A stretch of 64,000 nucleotides of DNA from the NCBI GenBank assembly GCA_018222765.1, contig JAAEZT010000015.1, forward strand, positions 1-64,000, written 5' to 3'. The notes below the pieces were generated by a model. It had not been told where the DNA came from. It was given only the letters and a program-made list of their open reading frames with translations, and made no database searches. This DNA is from a bacterium (GTDB lineage: Bacteria > Verrucomicrobiota > Verrucomicrobiia > Verrucomicrobiales > Akkermansiaceae). Below, in pieces: positions 52,052-62,179 of the stretch. The first letter of the stretch is position 1. Every line of letters begins with the position of its first letter. A program made the translations under genes and the position numbers.

Positions 52052-55000
52052 ATGGCCAGTAACATGTCAGCGTTGAACCCGGACCGGGCAACCCTCAATT
52101 TCCTTAATAGTTTCCCCGAAGCTGTGCGAAAGCGCGGTGAGCATTTACAGGAAGAGGGGGCTGTGACCCAGATTTTTGGAAATCACCTCTTTATTCAGGG
52201 GCGCGTTGAGGATAAATCCGGTGTGCATCGAACGACCCTGCGACTGCAGGGGAACCGTTGGTTTGGTAGTTGCTCCACCGACGACGATGAAACAGCCGGG
52301 GCGGTCATGTTTGCGGCCATGCTGGAGCGTTTGCACCGTGGGGAAGATCTTCCGGAATCTCCCAATGAATTTGATGATACTCCGATTGTTGACCTGATTG
52401 AGGAGAAGCTTGATCGGGAATTGGACGACAAAGAGGCCGAGTTTGTCTCCAAAGTGGAGAAGCGCTATCGCCGATATGTCATCGAGGGTGAAATTCACGA
52501 TCACGATATGGTTCGCTTAAATCCCCGCTGGGAGATCGCAAGTTACGAGCCGCTTGAACTCTGGCCTGTCCCTCCGGGGGATATTTTGGAGTTCTGGAAC
52601 TACCTCGCCTACGCCTTCTATAAGAAGAAACTGCCATATGCTGACTTCATGGAGTGCATCACTGATCTCGAAGGAGTTCAGCGCCGGATGCACGACTGGG
52701 AGCAGGAGCGCGAGGTGGCAGCTTGGTATGACCGGATCGAAAGTGTTAATGACCGTCCTCCCCAGGAAATTCCTCATAAGATTGAATTTCGGCTTCTCTC
52801 GACGATTAACGAAGCTCGGGTTGAAGCTCGTGAAGAGGGAGAGGAAGAATGGACCTCGCTCCGCGAAAAAGGGGAGATTGAACGTATTCTGAAACTCTTT
52901 GATGCCGCCGCCCTGAGGATGGATGCCGCCAGCCGGATTTTGTGGGAACACTTCCTGCGCTTTTCCGAGAGGAGTGGGGAGACCTACCTCGATCTTGAGC
53001 AAGAAGAATCCTGTCGCTTCATGAACCTGCTGTTCCATCAGAAGGAGTTGGCTGGATACCTCGTGAACCTCGATGAACGTCCGTTCAAGGTGGTTGATGA
53101 AAAGCTGAGTTGGATTTGTGACGATGACGCCATGGATCCAAATTCCTTCGCTCTCCAATTGGTGACGAAGTCAGGGGATTTCGTGTCTCACTCCGTTCGT
53201 TTGCTCCCTGGTCGGACCGAACTATACCAGTCAGATGAAACCGTCTTCCCCGGTCCTCCCCGTTGGTTGGAGGACACCGAGATCATGCCGCGCTACTCTA
53301 TCCCCAAGTCGGTGATCGACAGCCTGGAAGGGGTGGAATTCCTGCGCAAAATTGGATCAAGTCTGCCTCCTTCGATGAAGCGTCGGGTGACGGATTTGGA
53401 TCTCTTCCCCCACTTCAAATTGTGGGTTGAGCAGGGGTTGACCGCTGCGGAAACCGAGCACCTTGTCGTTGATGTGAAGGCATTTGAAGCCAAAGGACGG
53501 CGGGAAGAGAAATTGATTAAAGCCGGATGGGATCTTATCGACCAAAAGCCGGTAAAAGGGAAAGCCCTACTGCGTTTCGCTCGGGAGAAACTTTATCCCG
53601 TGCCAAGTCTTCTTCTGGAGATGGGTCTGACCTATGACGAGAAGCTGGAAGCCTTCAAAGGACGGATTACCAAGCAGTTTCCTGAAAAATTCGCGGAATG
53701 GATTGAGTCCATGCCGGATTACCTCGAGTTGGACATCGAGCAGAAGCTCAAGACGATTTTGGCCGATCCGGTGACCGCCGCAATTCGCTTCGAGGTCGTG
53801 AATCAGGAAATCGATTGGTTCGATCTCCGCGTTGTCATCGACGTCGAAGGCGTGAATCTTTCCAAAGCGCAGATCCGTCAACTGGTTGCCGCTCGTGGTG
53901 GTTATGTTCGCATGGATGATGGTTCGTGGATGCGACTGGAAATTAAACTTGATCCCGATCAACGCGATGCCGTGACCAGACTGGGGCTCGATCCCTTCGA
54001 TCTCTCTGGCGAAACCCACCGCATGCACGCCATGCAATTGGCAGATCCCAAGGCAGCCGAGGTCTTCGACCCAAAAGCCTGGAAGCGAATCAAGGATCGC
54101 GCCCGCGATATTCAGATCGATATCAAACCCGATGTTCCTGATGAGTTGAACGCAAAGTTGCGTCCGTATCAGGTCGAAGGATTCCAGTTCTTGGCTTACC
54201 TTTCGACCAATGGCTTCGGTGGAATCCTTGCGGATGACATGGGTCTTGGTAAAACGATTCAGAGTATTACTTACATTCTTTGGTTACGCAAAAACGCCGA
54301 GTCTGACACGAAGATGAAGCGCCTCGGACCGGCTCTCGTGGTTTGTCCGAAATCCGTGCTTGATGTCTGGGCGACCGAGGCCGGGAAATTTGCTCCGGAA
54401 TTAAAGGTAAAGGTCCTTCGCACTCGCGATGATCTTGATCTCAAGGAGGTCCGCGAAGAGCTCGACATTCTCGTTCTGAACTACGCTCAACTTCGCGTCT
54501 GCGGGGAGGAGTTGAACAAGATCCGCTGGCTAACCGTAATTCTCGATGAGGGACAGCAGATCAAGAACCCGGATTCAAAGGCTGCGAAGTGTGCCCGCGA
54601 ACTGGATGCGGAAAATCGCCTTGTCCTCACTGGTACCCCGATTGAGAACCGTCTCATGGACATGTGGTCGTTGATGGCCTTTGCGATGCCCGGTGTTCTG
54701 GGAACCCGCGCTTATTTTAAGCGCCGCTTTGACAAGCGGAAGGACCCGAGCAGTCAGAATCGTCTCGCTGCTCGTTTGCGTCCTTTCCTTCTTCGCCGGA
54801 CCAAAGGTCAGGTGGCAAAAGATCTTCCGCCAAGAACGGAGGAAGAGGTTTTTGCTGGAATGGACGGAATTCAGGAAGAGCTCTATAAAGCCGAACTTAA
54901 GCGTATTCAGAAGGCTCTTCTCGGTCTCGATTCAGACGAAGCGGTTAAGAAGAACAGCTTCGCGATTCTTCAAGGGTTGATGCGTTTGCGTCAGATTTGT

Positions 55001-55690
55001 TGTCACCCTGGTCTTATCGATCCAAAGTGGCTCAAGGAGGAAAGTGCCAAGATGAACGCATTGTTCTATCTGCTCGACCAGCTTCGCGAAGAAAACCACA
55101 AGGTGCTCGTCTTCTCGCAGTTCGTTTCCATGCTCGACATCATTAAGACGCGTCTTGAGGTTGAGAGTCGTCCGTTCAATTATCTCACTGGTCAAACTAA
55201 GGACCGGAAAGGGGAGATTGAAAAATTTCAAACGACCAAGGATCCATCGGTCTTCCTTCTCTCGCTCAAAGCGGGTGGTGCTGGTCTCAACCTGACCTCG
55301 GCGTCCTACGTGATCCTTTACGATCCATGGTGGAACCCTGCCGTAGAGAATCAGGCCATCGACCGGACGCATCGAATTGGACAGAAGAACAAGGTGATCG
55401 CCTATCGTCTCCTGACCCGCGATTCCGTGGAGGAGAAGATTCGGATCCTGCAACATCAGAAGACGGCGCTCGTGACCAATATTCTCGGAGACGAAGGTTT
55501 TGCCTCGAATCTTGGAATGGAGGATCTCCAGTTTATCCTCAGCCACGGAGGTGGAGATGAAGAGGACATGACGCCTCCGCCACCTAAGCCCCCGGCAGCG
55601 AAAAAGGCAGCTGTTAAGAAAGTCACTACTGTGACCAAGGTTGCCAAAAAAGCAGCCAAGAAGACGGCCAAAAAGACCCCCAAGAAATAG
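52052..55690 (+). CDS. SNF2/RapA-type DEAD-like ATPase with lysine-rich tail
   Basis: A 1212-residue Swi2/Snf2 translocase. The first 500 residues are a bacterial-type N-terminal region with a SWIM-like start (IFGNHLFIQGRVEDKSGVH) but no zinc-binding cysteines. The ATPase core has ADDMGLGKT at residues 727-735, ALVVCPKSVLDVW, the motif II variant LDEGQQIKN (DEGQ), and VLTGTPIENRLMDMWSLM. The C-terminal lobe has VLVFSQFVSMLDIIK, LLSLKAGGAGLNLTSASYV and DRTHRIGQKNKVIAYRL. The last 35 residues are KKAAVKK- and TAKKTPKK-type Lys/Ala/Pro repeats like bacterial histone H1 tails. It may remodel protein-DNA or RNA polymerase complexes. The start follows from the promoter position. Confidence 0.92.
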   Translation: MASNMSALNPDRATLNFLNSFPEAVRKRGEHLQEEGAVTQIFGNHLFIQGRVEDKSGVHRTTLRLQGNRWFGSCSTDDDETAGAVMFAAMLERLHRGEDLPESPNEFDDTPIVDLIEEKLDRELDDKEAEFVSKVEKRYRRYVIEGEIHDHDMVRLNPRWEIASYEPLELWPVPPGDILEFWNYLAYAFYKKKLPYADFMECITDLEGVQRRMHDWEQEREVAAWYDRIESVNDRPPQEIPHKIEFRLLSTINEARVEAREEGEEEWTSLREKGEIERILKLFDAAALRMDAASRILWEHFLRFSERSGETYLDLEQEESCRFMNLLFHQKELAGYLVNLDERPFKVVDEKLSWICDDDAMDPNSFALQLVTKSGDFVSHSVRLLPGRTELYQSDETVFPGPPRWLEDTEIMPRYSIPKSVIDSLEGVEFLRKIGSSLPPSMKRRVTDLDLFPHFKLWVEQGLTAAETEHLVVDVKAFEAKGRREEKLIKAGWDLIDQKPVKGKALLRFAREKLYPVPSLLLEMGLTYDEKLEAFKGRITKQFPEKFAEWIESMPDYLELDIEQKLKTILADPVTAAIRFEVVNQEIDWFDLRVVIDVEGVNLSKAQIRQLVAARGGYVRMDDGSWMRLEIKLDPDQRDAVTRLGLDPFDLSGETHRMHAMQLADPKAAEVFDPKAWKRIKDRARDIQIDIKPDVPDELNAKLRPYQVEGFQFLAYLSTNGFGGILADDMGLGKTIQSITYILWLRKNAESDTKMKRLGPALVVCPKSVLDVWATEAGKFAPELKVKVLRTRDDLDLKEVREELDILVLNYAQLRVCGEELNKIRWLTVILDEGQQIKNPDSKAAKCARELDAENRLVLTGTPIENRLMDMWSLMAFAMPGVLGTRAYFKRRFDKRKDPSSQNRLAARLRPFLLRRTKGQVAKDLPPRTEEEVFAGMDGIQEELYKAELKRIQKALLGLDSDEAVKKNSFAILQGLMRLRQICCHPGLIDPKWLKEESAKMNALFYLLDQLREENHKVLVFSQFVSMLDIIKTRLEVESRPFNYLTGQTKDRKGEIEKFQTTKDPSVFLLSLKAGGAGLNLTSASYVILYDPWWNPAVENQAIDRTHRIGQKNKVIAYRLLTRDSVEEKIRILQHQKTALVTNILGDEGFASNLGMEDLQFILSHGGGDEEDMTPPPPKPPAAKKAAVKKVTTVTKVAKKAAKKTAKKTPKK

Positions 55691-55708
55691 GGCTAAGCTC
55701 AGAATTTC

Positions 55709-55745
55709 AAAGCCCCGGAATGCGATTCGCAACCGGGGCTTTTTG
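55709..55745 (+). terminator. intrinsic terminator after the SNF2 gene
   Basis: AAAGCCCCGG (55709-55718) pairs with CCGGGGCTTT (55733-55742) around a small inner hairpin TGCG-ATT-CGCA (55721-55731), with five T at the end. It lies between convergent genes and could act in both directions, but the U-tract favours the SNF2 transcript. Confidence 0.9.
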
Positions 55746-55755
55746 TCGGGATGAA

Positions 55756-57321
55756 TTAAACTTCTTTCTCTTCCGCCTGAATGCGGGGGAAGACCGGCTT
55801 GGGCTTGCCGGTTTGGTGGCCGGCGGTGAGGAGGCCCCAGGAGAGTTGGTCGATGGTGAGGTCTTTGAGCGCCTCCTTTTTCAGTTGACCGAAAATTTTG
55901 TCTGCTGCTTCCGGAAGGATGGGGCGCAGCATTAGGGCGAGATGTGCGCAGGATTCAGCGGTGTGGGAGAGGACCTCGCCGACGCGTTTCATTTTTGATT
56001 CGTCTTTTTTCATTTCCCACGGCTTGTTCCGCTCGAGGTAGCCGTTGCAGTGAGTGACGTGGTCGTTGATTGCTTGGAGGGCTATGCTGACTTCGCAATT
56101 GTCCATTGCCGTTTTGTAGGCTGCGGTGCAGGAGGCGAGCGATTTCCGGAGGGCAATGTCTCCTTCGTCATTAGTGTCGGTCGCGCTGATGGTGGAGTTG
56201 CAGAATCCCTTGGTCATGTTGATCGACCGGTTGAGCAGATTGCCAAGATCGTTGGCAAGTTCGGTATTGAAGAGCATGACAAGCCGCTCGATGTCGAAGT
56301 CGCTGTCTTTCCCCGAGTTGATGTCACGGCAGAGGTAGTAGCGTAGGGCAGCCGTGCCGAACTTGTCCGAGAGTTCGTCGGGATCGACAATGTTGCCGAG
56401 GGACTTGGACATTTTGTCCCCGCGAATATTCCAAAATCCGTGAACGAGAAGGGTAGGCATCTCTTTAGCCTCAAAGCCCATCGCGTGGAGCATACAGGGC
56501 CAGTAAATCGCATGTGCCGGAACAAGAATATCTTTGCCGATGATTTGAAGGTCGGCGGGCCAGAGTTCTTCGAAATCAGGGAGGTCACTTCCGCCGGGCT
56601 TCTTGTATCCTGCGAGGGAGATGTAGTTAATCAGGGCATCAAACCAAACGTAGGTCACGAAGTCGGGATCAAAGGGAAGGGGAATTCCCCAAGACATACG
56701 CTCCTTGGGACGGGAAATGCAAAGGTCGGTTTCGCCGGCGCGTTCGATAGCATTGAGGACCTCGCTTTTACGGAAGGTAGGGATGATTTTGAGGGCATCG
56801 TTTTCGATGGTGGACTTGAGCCAAACGGCGTGATCAGAGAGTTTAAAATACCAGTTCTCTTCTTCTCGCTCTTCGACCTCCCCCCATTCGGGACCAAATT
56901 CGCCTTCTTCATTCCGATCGCGGTCGGTGAGGTATTGTTCCTGTCGGACGGAGTAGAATCCGGCGTAGGATTTCTTGTAGAGAGATCCTTTGGCCTCGAG
57001 TTCGGTGAGGATGGCCTGGACGCAGGCCTTGTGGCGATCGTCGGTTGTTTCGGCCCAGCCGTCGTAGCGGACGTCGAGCTTGTCCCAGAGCTTGATAAAG
57101 CCCTTCGTGTTGCGCTTTGTTAATGTCGCAACATTGACGCCTTCGGCCTCTGCTGTCTTAACCATTTTCTGCCCGTGCTGATCAACCCCGGTCAGGAAAT
57201 AAGCTTCCTCGCCTCGAAAGCGGCGATAGCGGGTAAGAACATCCGCGAGAATTTTTTCGTAAGCGTGGCCAATGTGGGGCTTACCATTTGGGTAGTCGAT
57301 CGCGGTGGTAACAAAGAACAT
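55756..57321 (-). CDS. metG: methionyl-tRNA synthetase (zinc-free short type)
   Basis: A 521-residue class I synthetase. The start MFFVTTAIDYPNGKPHIGHAY carries HIGH at residues 16-19, and KMSKS is at 303-307 (GDKMSKSLGN). The anticodon-binding helical domain follows (FNTELANDLGNLLNRS). The connective-peptide knuckle that normally has zinc-binding cysteines reads GFYSVRQEQYLTDRDR, so this is the zinc-free type seen in Bacillus. There is no C-terminal EMAP/tRNA-binding domain; the protein ends at AEEKEV. I chose the ATG at 57321, 13 bases after the TPR gene; the open frame upstream runs through that gene. Third gene of the PpiD-TPR-metG operon. Confidence 0.95.
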   Translation of the reverse strand: MFFVTTAIDYPNGKPHIGHAYEKILADVLTRYRRFRGEEAYFLTGVDQHGQKMVKTAEAEGVNVATLTKRNTKGFIKLWDKLDVRYDGWAETTDDRHKACVQAILTELEAKGSLYKKSYAGFYSVRQEQYLTDRDRNEEGEFGPEWGEVEEREEENWYFKLSDHAVWLKSTIENDALKIIPTFRKSEVLNAIERAGETDLCISRPKERMSWGIPLPFDPDFVTYVWFDALINYISLAGYKKPGGSDLPDFEELWPADLQIIGKDILVPAHAIYWPCMLHAMGFEAKEMPTLLVHGFWNIRGDKMSKSLGNIVDPDELSDKFGTAALRYYLCRDINSGKDSDFDIERLVMLFNTELANDLGNLLNRSINMTKGFCNSTISATDTNDEGDIALRKSLASCTAAYKTAMDNCEVSIALQAINDHVTHCNGYLERNKPWEMKKDESKMKRVGEVLSHTAESCAHLALMLRPILPEAADKIFGQLKKEALKDLTIDQLSWGLLTAGHQTGKPKPVFPRIQAEEKEV

Positions 57322-57334
57322 TGAAAAGAATGAA

Positions 57335-57676
57335 TTAGAGATTGGTAACTTTGCCTCCCATCGAGAGGATGCGGGCGTTTCCTTTGGCGTGTTCGGCTTC
57401 GGCGATCTGGCCGTTGCGAACATACATTTGGGAGAGGCCGGTCCAGGCGAGGAGGTCGTTGGGTTCAAGCATGGTGGCTTTAATGCCGCAGCCGATGGCT
57501 TCCTTGACTTTTTCAAGTTTGAGGAGAGTCATGGCGAGAGCCTGCCAGCCGTCGAAGAAGTTGTCGTCGAGTTCGGTGGACTTCCGATAACAGGCTTCCG
57601 CGTGATCCAGCTCACCCATGGCGAGGTGCGTGTGACCCTGCTCGATGGCTTCGTCGCGTGCAGTGGTGTCGGCCAT
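57335..57676 (-). CDS. small TPR protein
   Basis: A 113-residue protein made of three tetratricopeptide repeats: HTHLAMGELDHAEACYRKSTELD, WQALAMTLLKLEKVKEAIGCG with ATMLEPN, and WTGLSQMYVRNGQIAEAEHAK. No signal peptide, so cytoplasmic, probably a protein-binding adaptor. It lies 14 bases after the PpiD-like gene and 13 bases before metG, so all three are one operon. Function otherwise unknown. Confidence 0.82.
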   Translation of the reverse strand: MADTTARDEAIEQGHTHLAMGELDHAEACYRKSTELDDNFFDGWQALAMTLLKLEKVKEAIGCGIKATMLEPNDLLAWTGLSQMYVRNGQIAEAEHAKGNARILSMGGKVTNL

Positions 57677-57690
57677 GGTTTGGAGAGTTG

Positions 57691-59889
57691 CTATTGCTGT
57701 TTGTCTCCAACAAGGATCACTTGGTTCTTTTCGTATTGCTCGTAGAGCCAGTTTTGGAAGGCGAGATAGCGGGCAAGACCGGACTGGTTATCGATCGAGC
57801 GATTGAGTTCCGAATTGTAGGCATCACTGACGGTGACTTCGCGTTTTTCGACGAAAACGATGAGTGCTTTCTCCGGGTTGTCTTCACTCGGAGTGAATTT
57901 AACCTCGGCGATCTCTCCCGGATTGACATACTGGGCTGCCTCGAACGCTGGGGGAGCCTGCCCGCCAAACTGGGCCCGATACTGGATGGGGATTCCGCTG
58001 AGGTCGGGCTTGGCGAGATTGGGTTGCTTGCTAACAACAATTTTCTCATCGATGGCTTTGGCGGCTTCTTCGAAGGTTTTGCCTTCTTTGACGCTGGCGC
58101 TGAGCTTTTCGTGAAGTTCTTTGGCGCGGGCGATCATTTTATCTCGGGCGATTTTCTTCTTGAGGTCCACCGTTGCGCGGACTTTGGCTTCTTCATAGCT
58201 GAGCTGAACTGGAGCCACCGCTTCGTCAAGACGGCCAACGAACCAACCATCGCTGGTGCGATAAGGGTAGGTCAGTCTTTCATCCGGTTCACCATCGACA
58301 GGGGCGCGGAAGACGGCATCGGCGAGGGTGCTGATTCCGGAATCAGTATTTTTGCTGGTGATGCGTTGATCCAGTCCTTCGGCGGGTTTGCTTTGGGAGA
58401 AGAGTTCGCTGGTTTTCACCTCATATCCGGCATCAGCGGCATGCTTTTCAAAGTCGTTGCCGCCGTCGTTGATAAGGTCATCGAAGAAGTCCGAGATGTC
58501 ATTACTCAGAGAGTCGACGGCCTTTTCCTTGTTCTGGAACGAGAGTTTGTCCCTGGGACTTTTTTCTGGGGCCGGTGCCGGCTTGGTCTCTACTTTCGGC
58601 TTGGCAGGGGCTTCTTTGATTTCTTCGGGAGTAGCTTTGGTCTCTTCAGCGGATTCAGCAGGTTTTTCATTAGTTTCCTTGGCTTCATCTTTGGCTTTTT
58701 CGGGTTCCGCAGCTTCTTTGGCGGGAGGGGCCGTTGTCTCTTCGCTTTTTGGAGCAGGGGTTTCTTCCTTCGTCGGAATTTCCGGGGCTGGTTCGCCCTG
58801 GGCTCCTGGATCGCCTTCTGCACCTTCTTCGGTGGTTTCGGCGGGAACTTCAGCTGGTTTCTCAGAAGATTCAGCGGTTTCTGTAGTTTCTCCGGACTCG
58901 GTAGTCTTTTCCGGAGTTGAGGGGGCTTCGCCATTCACCTCAGGCGCGGTAGTTTCTTCGCCTTTTTTCTTTTCAGCGTCGGCTTTGGCTTTCGCTTCTT
59001 CGGCTTTTTTCTTGGCCTCCTCGGCCGCCTTTCTCTCCTCTTCGGCCGCTTTAGCTTTTTCTTCTTCCTGCTTGTCGTATGCGGCCTGCCAATCTGGCTC
59101 GGCAAAGATATAAGTCGTCTTGCGGAGTTCGTCGGAGAAGTAGTTTTCTTTGTTTTCCTCGTAGAATGCTTTGATTTCCTCCTCGGTAGGCTTGAGGTCT
59201 TTCTCGAAGTCGAGCATGTCGAGCGTGACTTGCTGGGCGGTGATGTTTTGCTTGTCGAGACTGTAGTGGGTGGCTGCGGTCGAGGAGTCGACGGCGATAC
59301 CGGCACCGAGGATCTTGGCAATGTTTTGCGCGGTCAGGAGGTCGCGAATATATTCGTTGAATCCGCGACTGCCGATGCCGAGGCGTCCGATCTTTTTCTC
59401 CATGAATTCGGAGAAGGCGACCTGGTCAAAATTTCCGTCCTGGTCAGCGAAGAGGACTTTTTCGATGAAGGATTCGACCTCGTCGGGCCCCGGGGTGGCT
59501 CCATAGTCGAGTCCAGCTTCGCGAACTGCGATCCGATTGGCTAGGAATCGCCCGGGGTCACTGCCCTGGAGGTATTCGGTCATCTCGGTGAGAATTGAGG
59601 CGGCCGAAGTCATGGGGTTGGCGAGGACGCTGTCGCCGAGATAATGGCTCGCGATTACCTTGCTGGATTGGGAAAGGGGACTTGCTTGCGCCAATGCGGA
59701 TGGAATTTGCAAGGCGTTACCGGACATCCGGTCGAATTCCTTTTGGGAAACGGCGACGCCATTGACTTCCATGACGGGTCTGCCGGCGAAACTATTGCGG
59801 GCAGTGTCGCCGAGGAAGACGAGTCCGATAAAGAGGAGGACCAGCACAACAATCATGAGGCCGGTGTATTTGCGGATATTTTCAATCAT
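57691..59889 (-). CDS. PpiD/SurA_N-like membrane-anchored chaperone with long acidic-basic insert
   Basis: A 732-residue protein with an N-terminal single membrane helix (LMIVVLVLLFIGLVFLG, about residues 11-27), followed by a SurA_N_3 region (MEVNGVAVSQKEFDRMSGNALQI) as in PpiD. The foldase-type helices run to about 270. Then comes an Ala/Glu/Lys stretch (KAAEEERKAAEEAKKKAEE) and a 170-residue low-complexity Pro/Glu/Thr region to about 450. The C-terminal part has YRTSDGWFVGRLDEAVAP, a parvulin-like strand, but not a clear full rotamase domain, so it may be a chaperone rather than an isomerase. The ATG at 59889 is chosen because it precedes the helix; the longer frame adds only non-membrane residues. 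Confidence 0.8.
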   Translation of the reverse strand: MIENIRKYTGLMIVVLVLLFIGLVFLGDTARNSFAGRPVMEVNGVAVSQKEFDRMSGNALQIPSALAQASPLSQSSKVIASHYLGDSVLANPMTSAASILTEMTEYLQGSDPGRFLANRIAVREAGLDYGATPGPDEVESFIEKVLFADQDGNFDQVAFSEFMEKKIGRLGIGSRGFNEYIRDLLTAQNIAKILGAGIAVDSSTAATHYSLDKQNITAQQVTLDMLDFEKDLKPTEEEIKAFYEENKENYFSDELRKTTYIFAEPDWQAAYDKQEEEKAKAAEEERKAAEEAKKKAEEAKAKADAEKKKGEETTAPEVNGEAPSTPEKTTESGETTETAESSEKPAEVPAETTEEGAEGDPGAQGEPAPEIPTKEETPAPKSEETTAPPAKEAAEPEKAKDEAKETNEKPAESAEETKATPEEIKEAPAKPKVETKPAPAPEKSPRDKLSFQNKEKAVDSLSNDISDFFDDLINDGGNDFEKHAADAGYEVKTSELFSQSKPAEGLDQRITSKNTDSGISTLADAVFRAPVDGEPDERLTYPYRTSDGWFVGRLDEAVAPVQLSYEEAKVRATVDLKKKIARDKMIARAKELHEKLSASVKEGKTFEEAAKAIDEKIVVSKQPNLAKPDLSGIPIQYRAQFGGQAPPAFEAAQYVNPGEIAEVKFTPSEDNPEKALIVFVEKREVTVSDAYNSELNRSIDNQSGLARYLAFQNWLYEQYEKNQVILVGDKQQ

Positions 59890-60061
59890 GGCAGGAGTAT
59901 CTGTGAAGCGGAATAGGTGATCTTGCTCCGAGAGCGGAGAGTTAAGGGGCAAGGGGGCCCCGGGGCAAGTCTGTTGGCGGAAATTTCAGTGTAAATTTGC
60001 CTTTCGGCAACCCGGGAAGAATTAAAATTCCGTTTTTTGTGCTCCGGTGTAGGTTTTCGCC

Positions 60062-62179
60062 ATGATTCGCAAGGTGGTCTTAATGACGTTGGTTGTTTTT
60101 TCTTCAATTGCTCCATGTTTTGGAGAGGAAAAGAGGGCGAATCGCCTGGTTAAGGAAAAATCACCTTATTTGTTGCTCCATGCCCATAATCCGGTGGATT
60201 GGTATCCTTGGGGCGAGGAAGCCTTCGCGAAGGCAAAGAAGGAAAATAAGCTAATCCTTCTGAGTGTGGGCTATTCTACCTGCCATTGGTGTCATGTCAT
60301 GGAGCGGGAATCGTTCGAAAACGAGGAGATCGCGAAATTTCTCAATGAAAATTACGTGTCGATCAAATTGGATCGGGAAGAGCGGCCGGACGTGGACCAG
60401 GTCTACATGACCGCTTTGCAGGCTCTGACCCGTCAAAATGGCGGCTGGCCTCTGAATATGTTTCTTACGCCGGATCTCAAGCCGTTTTTCGGAGGGACGT
60501 ATTTCCCGCCCAAGGATCAACAGGGTAGGATGGGATTCAAGACAGTGCTTTCGGAAGTTCAGAAGGTATGGAAAACCAAGCCCGAGGAGATTTTAAACCA
60601 GGCCAAGTTGGGGCATGGTCAAATGGAGGAATATTTTACCGGGGCCCTTAAGCTTTCCGCAGCTAAGGAAGATTTGAATCAAGTCTTGGTCGATGAATCT
60701 GTCGCGCAGGCTTTGGATCAAATTGATCCGGCTTGGGGTGGATTGGGAAAAGAGATGAAATTTCCCCAGGTGAATACTTTCAGGTTGATGCTGCAATCGG
60801 TGGACAAAGAAACCCGCCAAGCTGCCATCATGACCTGCCAGAAGATGATGAACGGCGGGATTCACGACCAAGTGGGTGGAGGATTTCATCGGTATGCCGT
60901 CGACCGGGAATGGCTGGTGCCTCATTTTGAGAAAATGCTCTATGATCAAGCCCAGCTTCTGGACTTGTATCTGGATGCTTGGTTGGTAAGTGGCGAGAAG
61001 GATTTTCAAGAAGTGGCACGTGGTATTGCCGACTATGTTTTGCGAGATCTGACACATCCGGAAGGAGGCTTCTATTGTGCGGAGGACGCCCAGAGCGAGG
61101 GGAAGGAAGGTAAATATTTTTGTTGGACGCTGGAGGAATTGAAGAAGGTTCTATCCGGGGACGAAGTGAAGTTGGCGCGAGATGTTCTTGGTGTGACCGA
61201 GCAGGGAAATTTTGTTGATCATAGTGATCCCGAAGCTTTGCCGAATCAGAATGTCCTCCATTACAAGAAAGTGCGGGCATCCTTGAGTGGCGAGGAGACT
61301 GTCGCAGTAAAAGGGATTCTGGAGAAGCTGGCAAAAGTGAGGGCGAAGCGCGTGCCGCCGCCGACAGACGACAAGGTATTGGCGTCGTGGAATGGATTAA
61401 TGATTGGATCAATGGCCAGAGCCGGAAGAGTGCTCGGTGAGCAGAAGTATCTGCAGGCCGCCGAAAAAGCGCATCGCTTTGTGAAGGCAAAGCTGTGGGA
61501 TGCCGAGAAGGAACGTCTTTCCCACCGCTGGAGGGACGGCGAAAAGGATGAGACCTTACAAGCGGAGAGTTATCTCTTTTTTCTGCGGGGAACACGTCAA
61601 TTGTATGAAGCGACCCTTGATGCTGGGGTGCTGGCATTTGCGGTGAAGTTGGCAGAGGAATCAAAAAAGCATTTTTACGATGAGGAGAATGGGGGATTTT
61701 TTCAGGGGGAGAAGCGTGATGATTTGGTGCTCAGGTTGAAAGGTCAGCACGATTCGGCCATCCCCACAGAGAGTTCGGTGGCGGTGAGGGAATTTTTGAT
61801 TCTAGCCGAAATTACCGGGAGAAAGGATTTTTCGGAGGTAGCGGAAAAGACCCTTCGGGCTTATGTCCCTCTGATTCGGGAGGCTCCGGGTGGAATGGGG
61901 GAAATGATTCGAGGAATGAGGATGTATCTCAAGAAGCCTGCCCGCCTCGTAATTGTGGGTCAGGAGGGACAGCAGGAGATGTTGAATTTGGCGGCGAAGC
62001 ATCCCGATCCCAATATGATTTTGCTAAGCTCGAATGGACCGGTCAGTGACTTTACCAAGACCTTGAAGCCGAGAGGGGACAAAGCGACAGCCTATTATTG
62101 TGAAGGGGAAACCTGTCAGCTGCCGGTCAACACGCCTGAAAAATTACAGGCTTTGCTTCTCAAGCAGAGCGCAAAGTAA
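60062..62179 (+). CDS. DUF255 thioredoxin-like protein (YyaL / SPATA20 type), exported form
   Basis: A 705-residue protein of the YyaL family. The N-terminal thioredoxin-fold DUF255 domain has [21 protein letters not shown] and the hallmark CHWCH at residues 74-78, then [20 protein letters not shown] and [13 protein letters not shown]-terminal (alpha/alpha)6 barrel of the N-acylglucosamine 2-epimerase type follows (about 210-690). Most members are cytoplasmic, but this one starts with a Sec signal ([21 protein letters not shown]), so it should act outside the cytoplasm. The reaction is unknown; thiol redox and sugar isomerisation are both possible. Its last 20 bases overlap the convergent metallophosphoesterase gene. 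Confidence 0.9.
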   Translation: MIRKVVLMTLVVFSSIAPCFGEEKRANRLVKEKSPYLLLHAHNPVDWYPWGEEAFAKAKKENKLILLSVGYSTCHWCHVMERESFENEEIAKFLNENYVSIKLDREERPDVDQVYMTALQALTRQNGGWPLNMFLTPDLKPFFGGTYFPPKDQQGRMGFKTVLSEVQKVWKTKPEEILNQAKLGHGQMEEYFTGALKLSAAKEDLNQVLVDESVAQALDQIDPAWGGLGKEMKFPQVNTFRLMLQSVDKETRQAAIMTCQKMMNGGIHDQVGGGFHRYAVDREWLVPHFEKMLYDQAQLLDLYLDAWLVSGEKDFQEVARGIADYVLRDLTHPEGGFYCAEDAQSEGKEGKYFCWTLEELKKVLSGDEVKLARDVLGVTEQGNFVDHSDPEALPNQNVLHYKKVRASLSGEETVAVKGILEKLAKVRAKRVPPPTDDKVLASWNGLMIGSMARAGRVLGEQKYLQAAEKAHRFVKAKLWDAEKERLSHRWRDGEKDETLQAESYLFFLRGTRQLYEATLDAGVLAFAVKLAEESKKHFYDEENGGFFQGEKRDDLVLRLKGQHDSAIPTESSVAVREFLILAEITGRKDFSEVAEKTLRAYVPLIREAPGGMGEMIRGMRMYLKKPARLVIVGQEGQQEMLNLAAKHPDPNMILLSSNGPVSDFTKTLKPRGDKATAYYCEGETCQLPVNTPEKLQALLLKQSAK

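Noticed and set aside
58388-59113. 241-codon Ser/Ala-rich plus frame inside the PpiD-like gene
   Set aside because: It is the antisense image of the Glu/Lys/Pro low-complexity region.
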